NCBI GenBank assembly: GCA_016717305.1
Contig: JADKFY010000002.1
Span: 372,001-436,000, forward strand
Length of the DNA stretch: 64,000 nucleotides
From: Flavobacteriales bacterium
GTDB lineage: Bacteria; Bacteroidota; Bacteroidia; Flavobacteriales_F; PHOS-HE28
Reading direction: 5' to 3'
Both the position numbers and the translations under genes were made by a program. Shown piece after piece: positions 1 through 9,468 of this stretch. How positions within the stretch are numbered: the stretch's first letter is position 1; every line of letters begins with the position of its first letter. The notes under the pieces were generated by a model. That model worked only from the letters and a program-made list of their open reading frames with translations. It searched no databases and had not been told where the DNA came from.

Positions 1-549
1 ACTGGTCTTGGCCATTTGCATCAGGCTATAGCCGGCCTCCATCATACGGGCACCACCGCTTTTGCTGATGATCACCAACGGGCATTTCCGTTTGATCGCC
101 TGATCGGCGGCCATGGCGATCTTTTCACCTACCACGCTGCCCATACTACCGCCGATAAAGCGGAAATCCATGCAGGCGATCACCACATAGTGCTTGTCCA
201 GCTTGCCTTCCGCGGCCCGCAGCGCATCATTCAGCCCGCTGTCCTGTCGGCTTTTCACCAAACGGTCCGCGTATTTCTTGGTATCCTCGAACTTCAATGG
301 ATCCCCGGCCACCAAGTCCTTCCCGATCTCGGTGAATTTGTGATCATCGAAAAGCAGTGCGAAATATTCCTCACTTCCGATCTTCTCGTGGTGCTCGCAT
401 TTGCTGCAAACCCAAAGGTTGTTCTCGTGCTCTTCAGAGGTCATTACCTCCTTGCACTCAGGGCATTTATACCAAAGCCCTTCGGGAGTTTCCTTCTTCT
501 CCTCGGTACTGGTGGTAATGCCTTCTTTTACGCGTGTGAACCAGCCCAT
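1..549 (-). CDS. accD: Acetyl-CoA carboxylase carboxyltransferase beta subunit (partial, C-terminus beyond window)
   Basis: The minus-strand frame starts MGWFTRVKEGI at 549 and stays open to base 1, so only the first ~183 residues are seen. AccD forms the carboxyltransferase half of acetyl-CoA carboxylase with AccA and makes malonyl-CoA for fatty acid synthesis in the cytoplasm. Visible marks are the N-terminal zinc finger (CPEC, then CSKC about 20 residues later) and the start of the crotonase-like fold (FIGGSMGSVVGEKI, then SGGARMMEAG), which helps form the acyl-CoA site. It lies downstream of the aldolase gene on the same strand, separated by a 138-base spacer containing an inverted repeat. 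Confidence 0.95.
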   Translation of the reverse strand, partial: MGWFTRVKEGITTSTEEKKETPEGLWYKCPECKEVMTSEEHENNLWVCSKCEHHEKIGSEEYFALLFDDHKFTEIGKDLVAGDPLKFEDTKKYADRLVKSRQDSGLNDALRAAEGKLDKHYVVIACMDFRFIGGSMGSVVGEKIAMAADQAIKRKCPLVIISKSGGARMMEAGYSLMQMAKTS

Positions 550-599
550 GGTGAATCGCTCGTGTTTGACGAAGATAGTGCCTTAGTAGGTTGAAGGTT

Positions 600-678
600 G
601 GCTGCTGGCCTTTTGCTGTTGGCTACCAGCTACATGTTCTAAAATGAACAAATAGCTAGTAGCCAGAAGCCAGTAGCC
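600..678. repeat. Imperfect inverted repeat in the fbaB-accD spacer
   Basis: A GGCTGCTGGC...GGCTACCAGCTA arm is followed by TGTTC-TAAAAT-GAACA and then by TAGCTAGTAGCC...CAGTAGCC. The outer arms are imperfectly complementary and the inner pentamers are perfectly complementary. The GCTGGTAGCC-like simple repeat resembles low-complexity intergenic repeats common in Bacteroidota. It could act as a processing or attenuation hairpin between the two genes; that role is inference. Confidence 0.5.
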
Positions 679-687
679 GATCCTGAA

Positions 688-1758
688 CTAAGCTACGGCG
701 ATCTTCTTGTCCAAATAAACATCCTGCACTGCATTCAACAGGGCGATGCCTTCTTTCAATGGGCGTTGGAACGCCTTGCGACCACTGATCAGTCCTTGGC
801 CACCGGCGCGTTTGTTGATCACGGCCGTTTTCACCGCCTCGGCCATGTCACTGGCTCCGCTGCTGGCACCACCGCTGTTGATCAGGCCTATACGTCCCAT
901 GTAGCAGTTGGCCACTTGGTACCTGCACAGGTCTATCGGATGGTCTGTTGTGAGTTCACTGTAGACCTTCGGATGGGTTTTGCCGTAGCCCTTCAGTGCG
1001 TTGTAGCCACCGTTGGTCTCGGGCAGCTTTTGTTTGATGATGTCGGCTTGGATAGTAACGCCCAAGTGATTCGCTTGTCCGGTTAGATCGGTTGCAGTGT
1101 GATAGTCCTTGCCGTCCACCTTGAAGCCGTTATTGCGGATATAGCACCAGAGGATCGTGGCCATGCCAAGCTCGTGCGCATATTCGAAGGCCTCGGCGAT
1201 CTCGGTGATCTGGCGCGTGCTTTCCTCACTGCCGAAGTAGATGGTTGCACCAACTGCCACAGCGCCCATTTCCCACGCGCTTTTCACATCACCAAAAAGG
1301 ACCTGATCGAACTTGTTGGGGAAAGTCATCAGTTCATTGTGATTGATCTTCACGATGAAAGGGATCTTGTGGGCGTACTTCCGGCTGTTGGCCGCGAGCA
1401 CCCCGAAGGTGGAAGCCACCCCGTTACAACCGCCTTCGATGGCGAGCTTAACGATGTTCTCTGGATCGAAGTAAGCGGGGTTGGGTGCGAAACTGGCCCC
1501 GGCACTGTGCTCAATGCCTTGGTCCACTGGGAGAATGCTTACATATCCGGTGTTCGCCAACCGACCGTTTCCGTACAGGGCTTGCATGCTGCGGAGCACT
1601 TGCGGGTTCCGGTTCGTTTGAGCGAAACTGCGATCCACGAAATCTGGACCCGGCAAATGCAACATGCTTTTGTCGATGGTCTTGCACTTGTGTTCCAATA
1701 GGCTTTTCGCCTCTTTGCCAAGGAGTTCGTCGATCTTGCCGGTCTTAAGCGTAGCCAT
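688..1758 (-). CDS. fbaB: Class I fructose-bisphosphate aldolase (DhnA/FbaB type)
   Basis: 356 residues, full length for the archaeal-type class I aldolase family. The enzyme interconverts fructose 1,6-bisphosphate with dihydroxyacetone phosphate and glyceraldehyde 3-phosphate through a Schiff-base lysine. Recognisable segments are SILPVDQGIEHSAG near residue 75, FIVKINHNE near 135 (a candidate strand of the TIM barrel), GATIYFGSEES near 170, and the phosphate-binding INSGGASSGASD near 290. The ATG start at 1758 has no competing in-frame start in a better context. It is the first gene of a minus-strand pair with accD. Confidence 0.93.
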   Translation of the reverse strand: MATLKTGKIDELLGKEAKSLLEHKCKTIDKSMLHLPGPDFVDRSFAQTNRNPQVLRSMQALYGNGRLANTGYVSILPVDQGIEHSAGASFAPNPAYFDPENIVKLAIEGGCNGVASTFGVLAANSRKYAHKIPFIVKINHNELMTFPNKFDQVLFGDVKSAWEMGAVAVGATIYFGSEESTRQITEIAEAFEYAHELGMATILWCYIRNNGFKVDGKDYHTATDLTGQANHLGVTIQADIIKQKLPETNGGYNALKGYGKTHPKVYSELTTDHPIDLCRYQVANCYMGRIGLINSGGASSGASDMAEAVKTAVINKRAGGQGLISGRKAFQRPLKEGIALLNAVQDVYLDKKIAVA

Positions 1759-1920
1759 GCGGGATTCCCGTTTTTGTGAATGGGCCGCGAAGGTATGAAA
1801 TGGGTCGAGGGGATGTAAAGGGGGCTAATAAGTTGCGGGTTGAAGCGGTTGGTACAGGGTATTGGGTGCAGAGTGCCGGATCCGCTGCGGGGCAGTACGC
1901 TGTACTCGGTTCCTGCTACC

Positions 1921-4377
1921 CTAAAATGGATACCCGATCCCCAGGTTGAAATTCAACTGCGGCCCATAACGCACCTCCTTGCCTTCCAGCTCGCTCATAC
2001 TTGCTTCCCATTGGTCCTTTGGCTGGAACAACCAGCGTTCACCTTTGGGCAATGCGGGGTCTTTGGTTTGGAGTCCGAGATCGAACCGAACAATGAAGAA
2101 ATCGAAGTTGAATCGCGCTCCTGCACCCGTGCCGACAGCAAGCTCTCCAAGGAAGCGGTCCACGGCGAAGTCGGCTCCGGGTCTTCGCGGATCTTTTGAA
2201 CGGTTCCAGATGTTGCCGATATCAGCGAACAGCGCACCTTCCAGGAACCCGATCAGTTTGAATCGGTATTCAGCATTGTATTCCAGCCGGATCTCCCCGA
2301 TACGATCGTAAGCAACCAACGGTGCGGAATATGAGCCGGGACCCAATGTTCGGGATCGCCATGCCCGCATGCCGTTGGCACCACCGCCGAAGAAGCTGAC
2401 CTCGAACGGAAGTACCGGCAAGTTCCCGTATGGAACTCCAATGCCCGCAGCCAACCGGAACGCAAGGCTGCTCTTGCTGTGGATGATCTTTCGCCAGCGC
2501 AGGTCGCCGTCCACTTTTACGAACTCGGCATAACGAATGTTTCCCACCGTGTAGAATCGATTGCCGAGCGTATCGCTGGCTTCTTTGCCAAATGCCTTCA
2601 AGGAAGGGGCCCATTCACCCGTTACCCGCAGGTAGAGCACATTGCGTTTGGCAATATTCGCTTGTGTGTTGCGAATGAACTGGGCACGTGGACCAATGAT
2701 CAAGTGGTTGGTATAGCTGTCCAATAGCACTGGGTCATTGGAACGTTGCAGATAGGTGTTGAATGTTTCGCTTTTCTGTGGGATCTTGATGATATTGACA
2801 TCGATGGGAAAGACGCCGATCGTATTGTATGTGGACTCTTGCCATTCCATGCCAATGGAGGCCTTCGCCAGGGTGCGTGTGAAATCCGGCCTCTGCTGGA
2901 AATTATAGAGTGCGTTTATCAGTAACTTGGAACTGCTGCTTTTGGAGAAAAGTCGGGCGAACGGCCGTGGGAATCCGATGGTCACCTCGGGGCCGATGTT
3001 CACTGTGTTGAACAAGGTAGTGGAGCCCAATTGGTTCTGACCTGGGACATCGGCATCTCCGCGTGCAGTGAAACTCTGTTGTGCTTCCAAGCCGAGGTTG
3101 AGCTGGGTTTGGATATAGCCCAAGGATTTGAACAAGTTGCGGTGCCGATATCCGAAACTGAGCGTGGTGCCGAAGAATCCGCCACGGTTGGTACCATAGC
3201 CTTCGATGGACATGTTCTGTTGCTTGCTTGGCAACAAGTTGATCCGTGCGTTGGCGACTCCGCGTCCTGTTCCTGTGGTATCATAACTGATCTCCACGCG
3301 ATCGAATACGCGCAAGCCGGTCAACCGCTTGTAGGTATTATCGGCCGCGCTCTTCTCGAACCGTTGCTGAGGTTTCAGGAAGACAGCGCTCAACAGTGCT
3401 TGCGGCCGGTATGGGAGCTTGCCTTGGTGTAAGAGCCGATAACCTTGGAATAGCGTGGTATCCATCACGGTCCCTTGGCTGGTCCTAACTGAGCGGATGG
3501 AAATATCCCCGATGGTGTAGACCGTGCCTTCCGGAGTACCCTGCAAACCTCTATCGGTGCGGGAGTATGGCCTTTCTATGCGCATGGTCAGGTCCACCTC
3601 GTGATCACCTACGGTCGGGTTGGCATCGTACATGACCAATTCCCGAGTAAAGAAGAGGTACCCAAGTTCCTTCATGCGATCGGCCACACGGGTTCGTTCG
3701 GCATCGAGCACATCGGCATCGAAGCGGTCTCCTGACTTCAGCAGGGTGTTGCCCCAATATTCCTGCATATAATGCGCAATGGCGGGGTCGTCCACGGTGT
3801 AGGAGATCTTCCGAAGGCGGGAAACCGGACCCGGAACGATCGTGTAGACAACTTCAGCCTTTGGCTGTTTGAAAGGCCGCCCGCGCTTTTTGCTGAACCA
3901 TTTGCGATGGGTGTAGTGGATACTGTCCTTAACAGTTGCCTCGAAATACCCTTCCTTTTTCATGAATAGCCGGAGCTGCTCACTTGATCGATGGGTCTGG
4001 CTGCTATCCAATACCACCGGTGGTTCGCCGTTACGCGATCGGGTGGTCTGGTCGCAGATCCGTGGCTTTTTGCCCTTCTCCAGTCGTTTTTCATTCTTCA
4101 CGGCACACAGGCTGTCCTTCTCTTCGCGCTTCAATTGCACTTTCTGTGGGTCGCGCAGGTTGTAAAGGCCCAAGTAGAACGGAACGCCCAGGATCCGTTT
4201 ATTCGGTTTCTGTTTGATAATGGGCAGAAGTTCAGAGGGTTCCACGCTTTTCCCGGACACCACGACGTGGTTCCTTTTCAAGAGGTGATTTCCCTCGGCT
4301 ACACGACGGGTCGGGTCACAGCCAACAAGCAATAACAGCACGAATGCAAAGAGGATATGGCGGATCTTGGGGCGCAA
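1921..4377 (-). CDS. tamL: BamA/TamA-like outer-membrane lipoprotein (TamL type)
   Basis: 818 residues. A lipoprotein signal (LLLLVGC, lipobox Cys ~20) is followed by a POTRA-like region with a long basic insert, then a C-terminal Omp85 beta-barrel from roughly residue 400, with repeated aromatic/Gly strands and a terminal NLGIGYPF. Bacteroidota encode a BamA-like lipoprotein called TamL that works with inner-membrane TamB in outer-membrane protein assembly; the lipidated N-terminus and length fit it better than BamA, which is not a lipoprotein. It is transcribed divergently from the methyltransferase gene across a ~95-base spacer. No tamB is next to it here. Confidence 0.85.
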   Translation of the reverse strand: MRPKIRHILFAFVLLLLVGCDPTRRVAEGNHLLKRNHVVVSGKSVEPSELLPIIKQKPNKRILGVPFYLGLYNLRDPQKVQLKREEKDSLCAVKNEKRLEKGKKPRICDQTTRSRNGEPPVVLDSSQTHRSSEQLRLFMKKEGYFEATVKDSIHYTHRKWFSKKRGRPFKQPKAEVVYTIVPGPVSRLRKISYTVDDPAIAHYMQEYWGNTLLKSGDRFDADVLDAERTRVADRMKELGYLFFTRELVMYDANPTVGDHEVDLTMRIERPYSRTDRGLQGTPEGTVYTIGDISIRSVRTSQGTVMDTTLFQGYRLLHQGKLPYRPQALLSAVFLKPQQRFEKSAADNTYKRLTGLRVFDRVEISYDTTGTGRGVANARINLLPSKQQNMSIEGYGTNRGGFFGTTLSFGYRHRNLFKSLGYIQTQLNLGLEAQQSFTARGDADVPGQNQLGSTTLFNTVNIGPEVTIGFPRPFARLFSKSSSSKLLINALYNFQQRPDFTRTLAKASIGMEWQESTYNTIGVFPIDVNIIKIPQKSETFNTYLQRSNDPVLLDSYTNHLIIGPRAQFIRNTQANIAKRNVLYLRVTGEWAPSLKAFGKEASDTLGNRFYTVGNIRYAEFVKVDGDLRWRKIIHSKSSLAFRLAAGIGVPYGNLPVLPFEVSFFGGGANGMRAWRSRTLGPGSYSAPLVAYDRIGEIRLEYNAEYRFKLIGFLEGALFADIGNIWNRSKDPRRPGADFAVDRFLGELAVGTGAGARFNFDFFIVRFDLGLQTKDPALPKGERWLFQPKDQWEASMSELEGKEVRYGPQLNFNLGIGYPF

Positions 4378-4413
4378 GCAGGAGGCTTTGATAGTTTTGC
4401 GCTCCTACCCGTA

Positions 4414-4427
4414 AGGCAGATCTGCCT
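4414..4427. promoter_or_regulatory. 14-bp perfect palindrome in the tamL/methyltransferase divergent spacer
   Basis: AGGCAGATCTGCCT is a perfect dyad between two divergent genes. It could be an operator, but no bound regulator is recognisable and GGCAG-type palindromes also occur as short dispersed repeats. Confidence 0.3.
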
Positions 4428-4472
4428 GCCAAGCCAAACGCAGGAGTGGCAGCGCCAAATATACCCAGCACC

Positions 4473-5219
4473 GTGAGCACGAAGAACGAATTGAAACTTG
4501 CACGGTCGCTTCAACAGAAGAAGTTCCGCGATCAGCTTGGGTTGTTCCTTGTGCAAGGTCCGAAGCTGGTGGGCGAATTAGTGCGAAGTTCGTGGCCGGT
4601 GGAAACGATCTACGCCACCGGGATCGCCATGGTCAAGCACGATCTGCCATCCGCCATTGCGCTACCGCCGCACGAATTGGACCGGATAGGGACCTTGGAA
4701 AGCGGCAATGAAATGATCGCAGTAGCACGCAAAGCGGCAGTAGGCCCATTGAAGGACCTCGGGCCTGAAGAACTCGTCTTGGCCATGGATGGCATAACCG
4801 ATCCCGGCAATTTGGGTACTGTTCTTCGTGTTGCGGATTGGTTCGGGATCAAGAGGGTCTGGTGTAATTCAGGCAGTGTGGATGTGTACAATCCGAAATG
4901 TGTGCAGGCCAGCATGGGCGCGATCTTCAGGGTAACTGTCGACCAGGTGGACTTGCCGGAACTTCTCAAACGACAACAAGTTGAAGGCGCCACGATCTTT
5001 CATGCGACCATGGGGGGGGCTTCGGTCTTCAGTAAGGACCTGGCGCGCAAAGCGATCATTGTACTGGGGAGCGAATCGCATGGAATTTCTGCGGAAGTTC
5101 TGCAGGTTGGCGGCCAAGCGATCAGTGTGCCCGGTTCGGGTGGAAGTGAATCGTTGAACGTGGCTATGGCGGCGGCGGCGCTCTGCACGGAATTCAGCCG
5201 TCAGCGGGGTTTGCGGTAA
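4473..5219 (+). CDS. TrmH/SpoU-family RNA 2'-O-ribose methyltransferase
   Basis: 248 residues from the chosen GTG start, giving VSTKNELKLARSLQQKKFR, a typical SpoU substrate-binding N-terminus (an upstream GTG at 4446 would add nine unrelated residues). The SPOUT domain with its trefoil knot is visible: motif 1 GITDPGNLGTVLRVADWFG at about residue 110, motif 2 IIVLGSESHGIS near 200, and motif 3 VPGSGGSESLNVAMAAA near the C-terminus. It uses S-adenosylmethionine to methylate a ribose in rRNA or tRNA; the exact site cannot be read from sequence. Its end overlaps the convergent FAD oxidoreductase gene by 19 bases. Confidence 0.9.
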   Translation: MSTKNELKLARSLQQKKFRDQLGLFLVQGPKLVGELVRSSWPVETIYATGIAMVKHDLPSAIALPPHELDRIGTLESGNEMIAVARKAAVGPLKDLGPEELVLAMDGITDPGNLGTVLRVADWFGIKRVWCNSGSVDVYNPKCVQASMGAIFRVTVDQVDLPELLKRQQVEGATIFHATMGGASVFSKDLARKAIIVLGSESHGISAEVLQVGGQAISVPGSGGSESLNVAMAAAALCTEFSRQRGLR

Positions 5220-6748
5220 TGCACGTGGATCGCATCGGCCGCGCGTTGCCCGTCCATGGCAGCGCTCACGATGCCCCCGGCGTAACCGGCCCCTTCACCA
5301 CAGGGATAGAGACCTTCCACTTGATCATGCTGCAACGAAATGGCGTTGCGTGGGATGCGGACCGGCGAACTGGTGCGCGATTCAACCGCTACAACCACGG
5401 CTTCGTTGGTGCGGTATCCGCGCATCTTTTTCCCGAATTCCTTCAACCCTTCACGCAAGCGGACCGCTATTTCCTGCGGAAGTAGTTCGTGTACGTTGTA
5501 CGGTACGATCCCCGGTGGGTAGCTGCATTCCGGAAGGTCCCGTGAAAACACTCCATGGATGAAATCCTCCATGCGCTGTGCCGGTGCGGATTGCCGCTTT
5601 CCCCCAGCGATCCAAGCGGCGTGCTCGGTGGTCCTTTGGTAGGCCACTCCACCTAAAGGATCATCACTGTTGTTCATGGGTGCGGTTACCACTACCCCCG
5701 AGTTGGCGAACGGGTTGTTGCGTTTACTGGGGCTCCAGCCATTGGTCACCACTTCATCGTTGGCCGTGGCGCAGGGGGCGATGATCCCACCAGGGCACAT
5801 GCAGAACGAATAAACGCCCAAGCCCCGCACTTGCTGTACCATGCTGTAGCTGGCTGGAGGCAAATACGGATCGCGAACGGCGCAGTGGTACTGGGCGGCA
5901 TCAATGATCGCTTGCGGGTGTTCGATCCGCACCCCCATGGCGAATTCCTTGCGTTCGATCCGGATCCCCTTGGTGTGCAATAAGCTGAAAACATCTCGCG
6001 CAGAGTGTCCTGTTGCGAGCACAACTGCGGGTGCCAAGTATTCCTTGCCATCTGCGGTCAGCACTCCGCTCATGCCACCGTTCTGGATCAGCAGGTCGGT
6101 AACCCGCGCGTTGAAATGGACCACGCCACCGGCTTGTTCGATCGCTTCCCGCATGCCGGTGATGATGCCGGGCAGCTTGTTCGTTCCAATGTGCGGGTGC
6201 GCATCGATCAGGATGTCGGGTGGTGCACCGTAGGCCACCAGTGTATCCAGCACCGAACGAATATCCCCGCGCTTATGGCTACGTGTGTAGAGCTTGCCGT
6301 CGCTGTAAGTACCCGCACCCCCTTCGCCGAAGCAGTAGTTGCTGTCACCATCCACCACATGGAGCTTATTGATCGCGGCCAGATCGCGTCGCCTTGCACG
6401 CACATCCTTGCCGCGTTCCAGAATGATCGGTCGCAACCCGTGTTCGATGCACCTTAGAGCCGCAAAAAGCCCGGCGGGCCCGCACCCGATTATGATCACC
6501 GGATCGGCATTGTGCACATCGGGTAGGGCAGGGGGAGCGATATTTTCGGCAGGTAGCTCCTGATCGGAAACCTGGACACGCAACCGCACCAAGGGTAATT
6601 TGCTGCGGGCATCGATGGATCGTTTCAGAACAGTGGATGCGCGCACTTCCTCGAGTGGCAGATCGGCGGCTTGGGCGGCCGCTTCGCGCACGATCACGGG
6701 GTCGCTGGCCTCACGGGGTGAGAGGGCGATATCGACCACCCGGTCCAT
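5201..6748 (-). CDS. NAD(P)/FAD-dependent oxidoreductase (COG2509-like flavoprotein)
   Basis: 515 residues. An N-terminal ~90-residue region of the type found in this family precedes the FAD-binding Rossmann motif VIIIGCGPAGLFAAL (about residue 105) and ILERGKDVRARR. A second flavoprotein signature lies near the end (GLYPCGEGAGYAGGI, then AAMDGQRAADAI). Family members are predicted flavoprotein dehydrogenases of unknown substrate. It starts three bases after the porT stop, so the two are probably co-transcribed. Confidence 0.85.
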   Translation of the reverse strand: MDRVVDIALSPREASDPVIVREAAAQAADLPLEEVRASTVLKRSIDARSKLPLVRLRVQVSDQELPAENIAPPALPDVHNADPVIIIGCGPAGLFAALRCIEHGLRPIILERGKDVRARRRDLAAINKLHVVDGDSNYCFGEGGAGTYSDGKLYTRSHKRGDIRSVLDTLVAYGAPPDILIDAHPHIGTNKLPGIITGMREAIEQAGGVVHFNARVTDLLIQNGGMSGVLTADGKEYLAPAVVLATGHSARDVFSLLHTKGIRIERKEFAMGVRIEHPQAIIDAAQYHCAVRDPYLPPASYSMVQQVRGLGVYSFCMCPGGIIAPCATANDEVVTNGWSPSKRNNPFANSGVVVTAPMNNSDDPLGGVAYQRTTEHAAWIAGGKRQSAPAQRMEDFIHGVFSRDLPECSYPPGIVPYNVHELLPQEIAVRLREGLKEFGKKMRGYRTNEAVVVAVESRTSSPVRIPRNAISLQHDQVEGLYPCGEGAGYAGGIVSAAMDGQRAADAIHVHYRKPR

Positions 6749-6751
6749 GGC

Positions 6752-7483
6752 TCAGCCCTCGAAAGTGAGCGTCAGTACCCACGTTTTGGACCGCAGACTT
6801 TGGATCGGGGTACTGAAACGGGTACCGTCATCGATCAGCAGGTTGGGGATCCCGATAGCCGCCTTCAACTCCACACCGAATTTGAAATAGGTCAGGAACA
6901 TATCCGCACCACCACCCACCTCCACGGCGTAATCGTTGCGTGCCATCTTCACCACCACATCCTCGTCCAGGTTGTTGTTCACATCCTTCTGGCTGGCCAT
7001 ATCGATGCAGAACTTGCCACCGCCGAGCATGTAAACGGCGAAATTCCGGATCCGTGCACTGCGGTATTTGAACAACAAAGGGAACTCCAAGTACGTGCTT
7101 TCCACGGGTTTCTGGAAGAACACTTGGCTGCCGTCCGGTTGCAGGAATTTGTACAAAAGGATCCGTTCTTGGAATGAGAGGGTAGGCAAAAATCGAAGGC
7201 TCACATATTCATTCAAGTTGAAGGAGGCCACGATACCCAAATTGAAGCCCGGTTGCTTCTGGTGTTCCAGGACGAGCAGCGAATCACGCACATTGGCCGT
7301 GGGCTTCAGCCGGACGAACAGGTCGCTCGTATTGTAGCTCAGCGCAAAGCCGAAATGGAATCGGTGTCGGTCGAAATTGGGCATATTCTCCACCTTGATC
7401 CGCTTCTGCGCGACCACCTCCTGAAAGGGTAGGAGCACGAGCACGAAAAGAAGTGGGAAAAGACCGGACCGGATGGATCGCAT
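6752..7483 (-). CDS. porT: PorT-like T9SS assembly protein (outer-membrane beta-barrel)
   Basis: 243 residues from the ATG at 7483, which yields a clean signal peptide (MRSIRSGLFPLLFVLVLLPFQ...VVAQ). The rest is a predicted small beta-barrel with alternating strands ending LTLTFEG. In Bacteroidota, PorT is an outer-membrane protein required for type IX secretion, and its gene is often adjacent to ubiE, as here. This placement plus barrel topology and size support the call. It would serve the many T9SS cargo proteins encoded in this window. A longer ATG start at 7528 would run into the large inverted repeat and lacks a leader. Confidence 0.8.
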   Translation of the reverse strand: MRSIRSGLFPLLFVLVLLPFQEVVAQKRIKVENMPNFDRHRFHFGFALSYNTSDLFVRLKPTANVRDSLLVLEHQKQPGFNLGIVASFNLNEYVSLRFLPTLSFQERILLYKFLQPDGSQVFFQKPVESTYLEFPLLFKYRSARIRNFAVYMLGGGKFCIDMASQKDVNNNLDEDVVVKMARNDYAVEVGGGADMFLTYFKFGVELKAAIGIPNLLIDDGTRFSTPIQSLRSKTWVLTLTFEG

Positions 7484-7487
7484 GGTA

Positions 7488-7648
7488 GTGTCGTTACCCA
7501 TTGATCCGTTAACTAACGCTCGCCTCAATTTCTTCTTTATGCAAGGCGGAACATGCGCGTCGTAGCTGGAGCTACGACGAAATGTTCCAACGCTGCAGGA
7601 AGGAGGAAGTGAGGATGAGATGGCTAACGGATTAATGGGTTACGACAC
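7488..7648. repeat. Large ~160-bp foldback (nested inverted repeat) between ubiE and porT
   Basis: The outer arms (7488-7515 and 7621-7648, GTGTCGT[T/A]ACCCATT... against its complement) match at about 24 of 28 positions. Inside, CTCGCCTCAATTTC pairs imperfectly with its mirror, then GGAACAT/ATGTTCC (7548/7582) and CGTCGTAGCT/AGCTACGACG (7558/7570) form an almost loopless core. No ORF is present. It could be a MITE/REP-like mobile hairpin or a structured RNA in the ubiE-porT transcript. Confidence 0.75.
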
Positions 7649-7757
7649 TGGAGGCAACGAAAGTAGGGAACGATCTTGTGCGGTCAGGCGATAAACGTTC
7701 ATGGGATCGTTTTCGTGGCCCGGTCCAACGGCCGTTCACAATGCTTCAGGACCTTGT

Positions 7758-8474
7758 TCATTTCCGCGCGGCGTACAAGGTGGCAATACCACCGGTCAGT
7801 GGCTTTGCTGTAGCCTCTTTGGCCCCGGCTTCCTTCAGCATACTAACGAACGCATCGCCTTCGGGAAAAGCATCAACGCTCTTCGGAAGGTAGGTATAGG
7901 CCTCACTGTCCTTGCTCACGGTGCGGCCGATCAACGGCATTATCCGGTGAAAATAGAACCGGAAGAGCTGACGCATTGGTGTGTGTTGGGGCTTGGAGAA
8001 CTCCAGAACGAAGAGCCTTCCGTTGGGTTTGAGCACGCGGAACATTTCCAACAGACCACGTTGCAGGTCCTCGAAGTTGCGCACCCCGAAGGCTACGGTA
8101 ACGGCATCGAACGTTCCGTCCGCAAAGGGCAGGGCGGTGCTATCCGCCTGTTGCAAAGTGACCTTCTTCTCCAGTTGCCGCTTGGTCACTTTAACACGAC
8201 CGTGGGAAAGCATTCCTTCGGATATGTCGATCCCCGTGACCCGTTCCGCCTTTGGCGCCGCCATGATCGCGAGGTCGGCCGTTCCGGTTGCCACATCCAA
8301 AAGGTGTTGTACAGGTTCGGCACCCAACAAGCGCACCACTTTGCGCCGCCAGCCTTGATCGATGCCCAAGGAGAACAAGCGGTTCAGTAGGTCATACTTG
8401 GGGCTGATCGCATCGAACATGCGTTCCACCTGCTCGCGTTTGGAGCCTTCTTCTGAATATGGGGTCACGGTCAT
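7758..8474 (-). CDS. ubiE: Demethylmenaquinone methyltransferase (UbiE/MenG)
   Basis: 238 residues, normal for UbiE. It methylates demethylmenaquinone to menaquinone with S-adenosylmethionine, the last step of menaquinone synthesis, at the inner membrane. Motif I is LLDVATGTADLAI near residue 60, then VTGIDISEGML, the UbiE signature AFGVRNFEDLQRGL near 135, and RVLKPNGRLFVLEFSKP. Its ATG overlaps the stop of the kinase gene as ATGA, so it sits in the aspartate aminotransferase-kinase-ubiE run. A very large hairpin separates it from porT downstream. Confidence 0.95.
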   Translation of the reverse strand: MTVTPYSEEGSKREQVERMFDAISPKYDLLNRLFSLGIDQGWRRKVVRLLGAEPVQHLLDVATGTADLAIMAAPKAERVTGIDISEGMLSHGRVKVTKRQLEKKVTLQQADSTALPFADGTFDAVTVAFGVRNFEDLQRGLLEMFRVLKPNGRLFVLEFSKPQHTPMRQLFRFYFHRIMPLIGRTVSKDSEAYTYLPKSVDAFPEGDAFVSMLKEAGAKEATAKPLTGGIATLYAARK

Positions 8475-9468
8475 TTCAGTAATTCGAGACGCTTTGCTTC
8501 AGCTTGGAACCGTACGGGATCGATCGGCACCACGCCGACTTCTTCACAGACCAAGCCACCGGCCAAGTTCGCCAAGGCGGTCATTTGCTCGATCGGGAGT
8601 TGCTGCGCCAATGCCAATGTGGCCACGGCGATCACGGTATCTCCGGCACCGCTTACATCGGCGATCTTCCGATGATGGGCCGGCAGTAGGTGTTCTTCGG
8701 TAGCATTGTGGACGTAGGCCCCATGTTCACTCATGGTGACCATGGTAATGGCATTGTCGAGGGTCGACTCCAGCGCTTTTACGGCATTGCGCACACTTCC
8801 AAGGTCATCACCGGTCACTTCCAACTTCATGCCTTCTCGCAGTTCCTTCAAGTTCGGTTTGAAGAGATCCACTCCACGGTACGCCAGAAAATTTGCGGTC
8901 TTCGGATCTACGGCGACGGGTATCCCCGCCTGCTTCGCGAGATCGATCACGGCTTTGATCGTGTTCGGGGTCAACACCCCTTTATTGTAGTCCTCGATCA
9001 AGATCGCGGCGGGTTTCCTGAAATCGATGGTCTCCTTCACCCGTTTGATGAAAGCGGCCTCGTCTTCCGCTGAAAGCGGGTGCGTATCCTCCTCATCAAC
9101 GCGTACCACATGCTGATGCCCACTGATCACGCGGGTCTTTACCGTGGTGCGACGGTCCTTGCTCCGCAACAAGCCGACGCTGTCCAATTCCATTTCCAGG
9201 AAACGTTCGGCCATGGTTTCCGCGGAAGCATCCTTTCCGATCACGCTCACGACCACAGGTATTGCACCCAATGCGCGCAGGTTCAAGGCCACATTGGCGG
9301 CACCGCCGAGCCGGGCATTCCGGTCCGTCACCTGCACGATGGGCACTGGCGCTTCGGGTGAAATACGTGCCACTTTTCCCAGAGGTAGGCATCCAACATC
9401 ACATCACCGACCACCAGAACGGTGGTGCCTTTTGCACGTTGCAGGAAGGCGTCCAGGGCAGTGCTCAT
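8471..9468 (-). CDS. hldE: RfaE1/HldE-type heptose-7-phosphate kinase (PfkB family), frameshifted
   Basis: The uninterrupted frame begins only at MARISPEAPVPIV (9373), but the upstream bases encode the missing N-terminus MSTALDAFLQ...VLVVGDVMLDAYLW in another frame. Adding one G in the GGG run at 9378-9380 gives LWGKVARISPEAP, the expected sequence, and a ~332-residue kinase of normal length. PfkB hallmarks are GGAANVALNL near the N-terminus and the C-terminal SGAGDTVIAV catalytic motif. The enzyme phosphorylates D-glycero-D-manno-heptose 7-phosphate for LPS core synthesis. The restored start overlaps the aminotransferase stop as ATGA, and its own stop overlaps ubiE as ATGA, which supports the full-length model. 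Only the kinase half is present, with no nucleotidyltransferase half. Confidence 0.85.

Noticed and set aside
1099..1701. 200-codon ORF opposite the aldolase
   Set aside because: Antisense shadow of a strongly conserved enzyme; long shadows are expected in GC-rich DNA.
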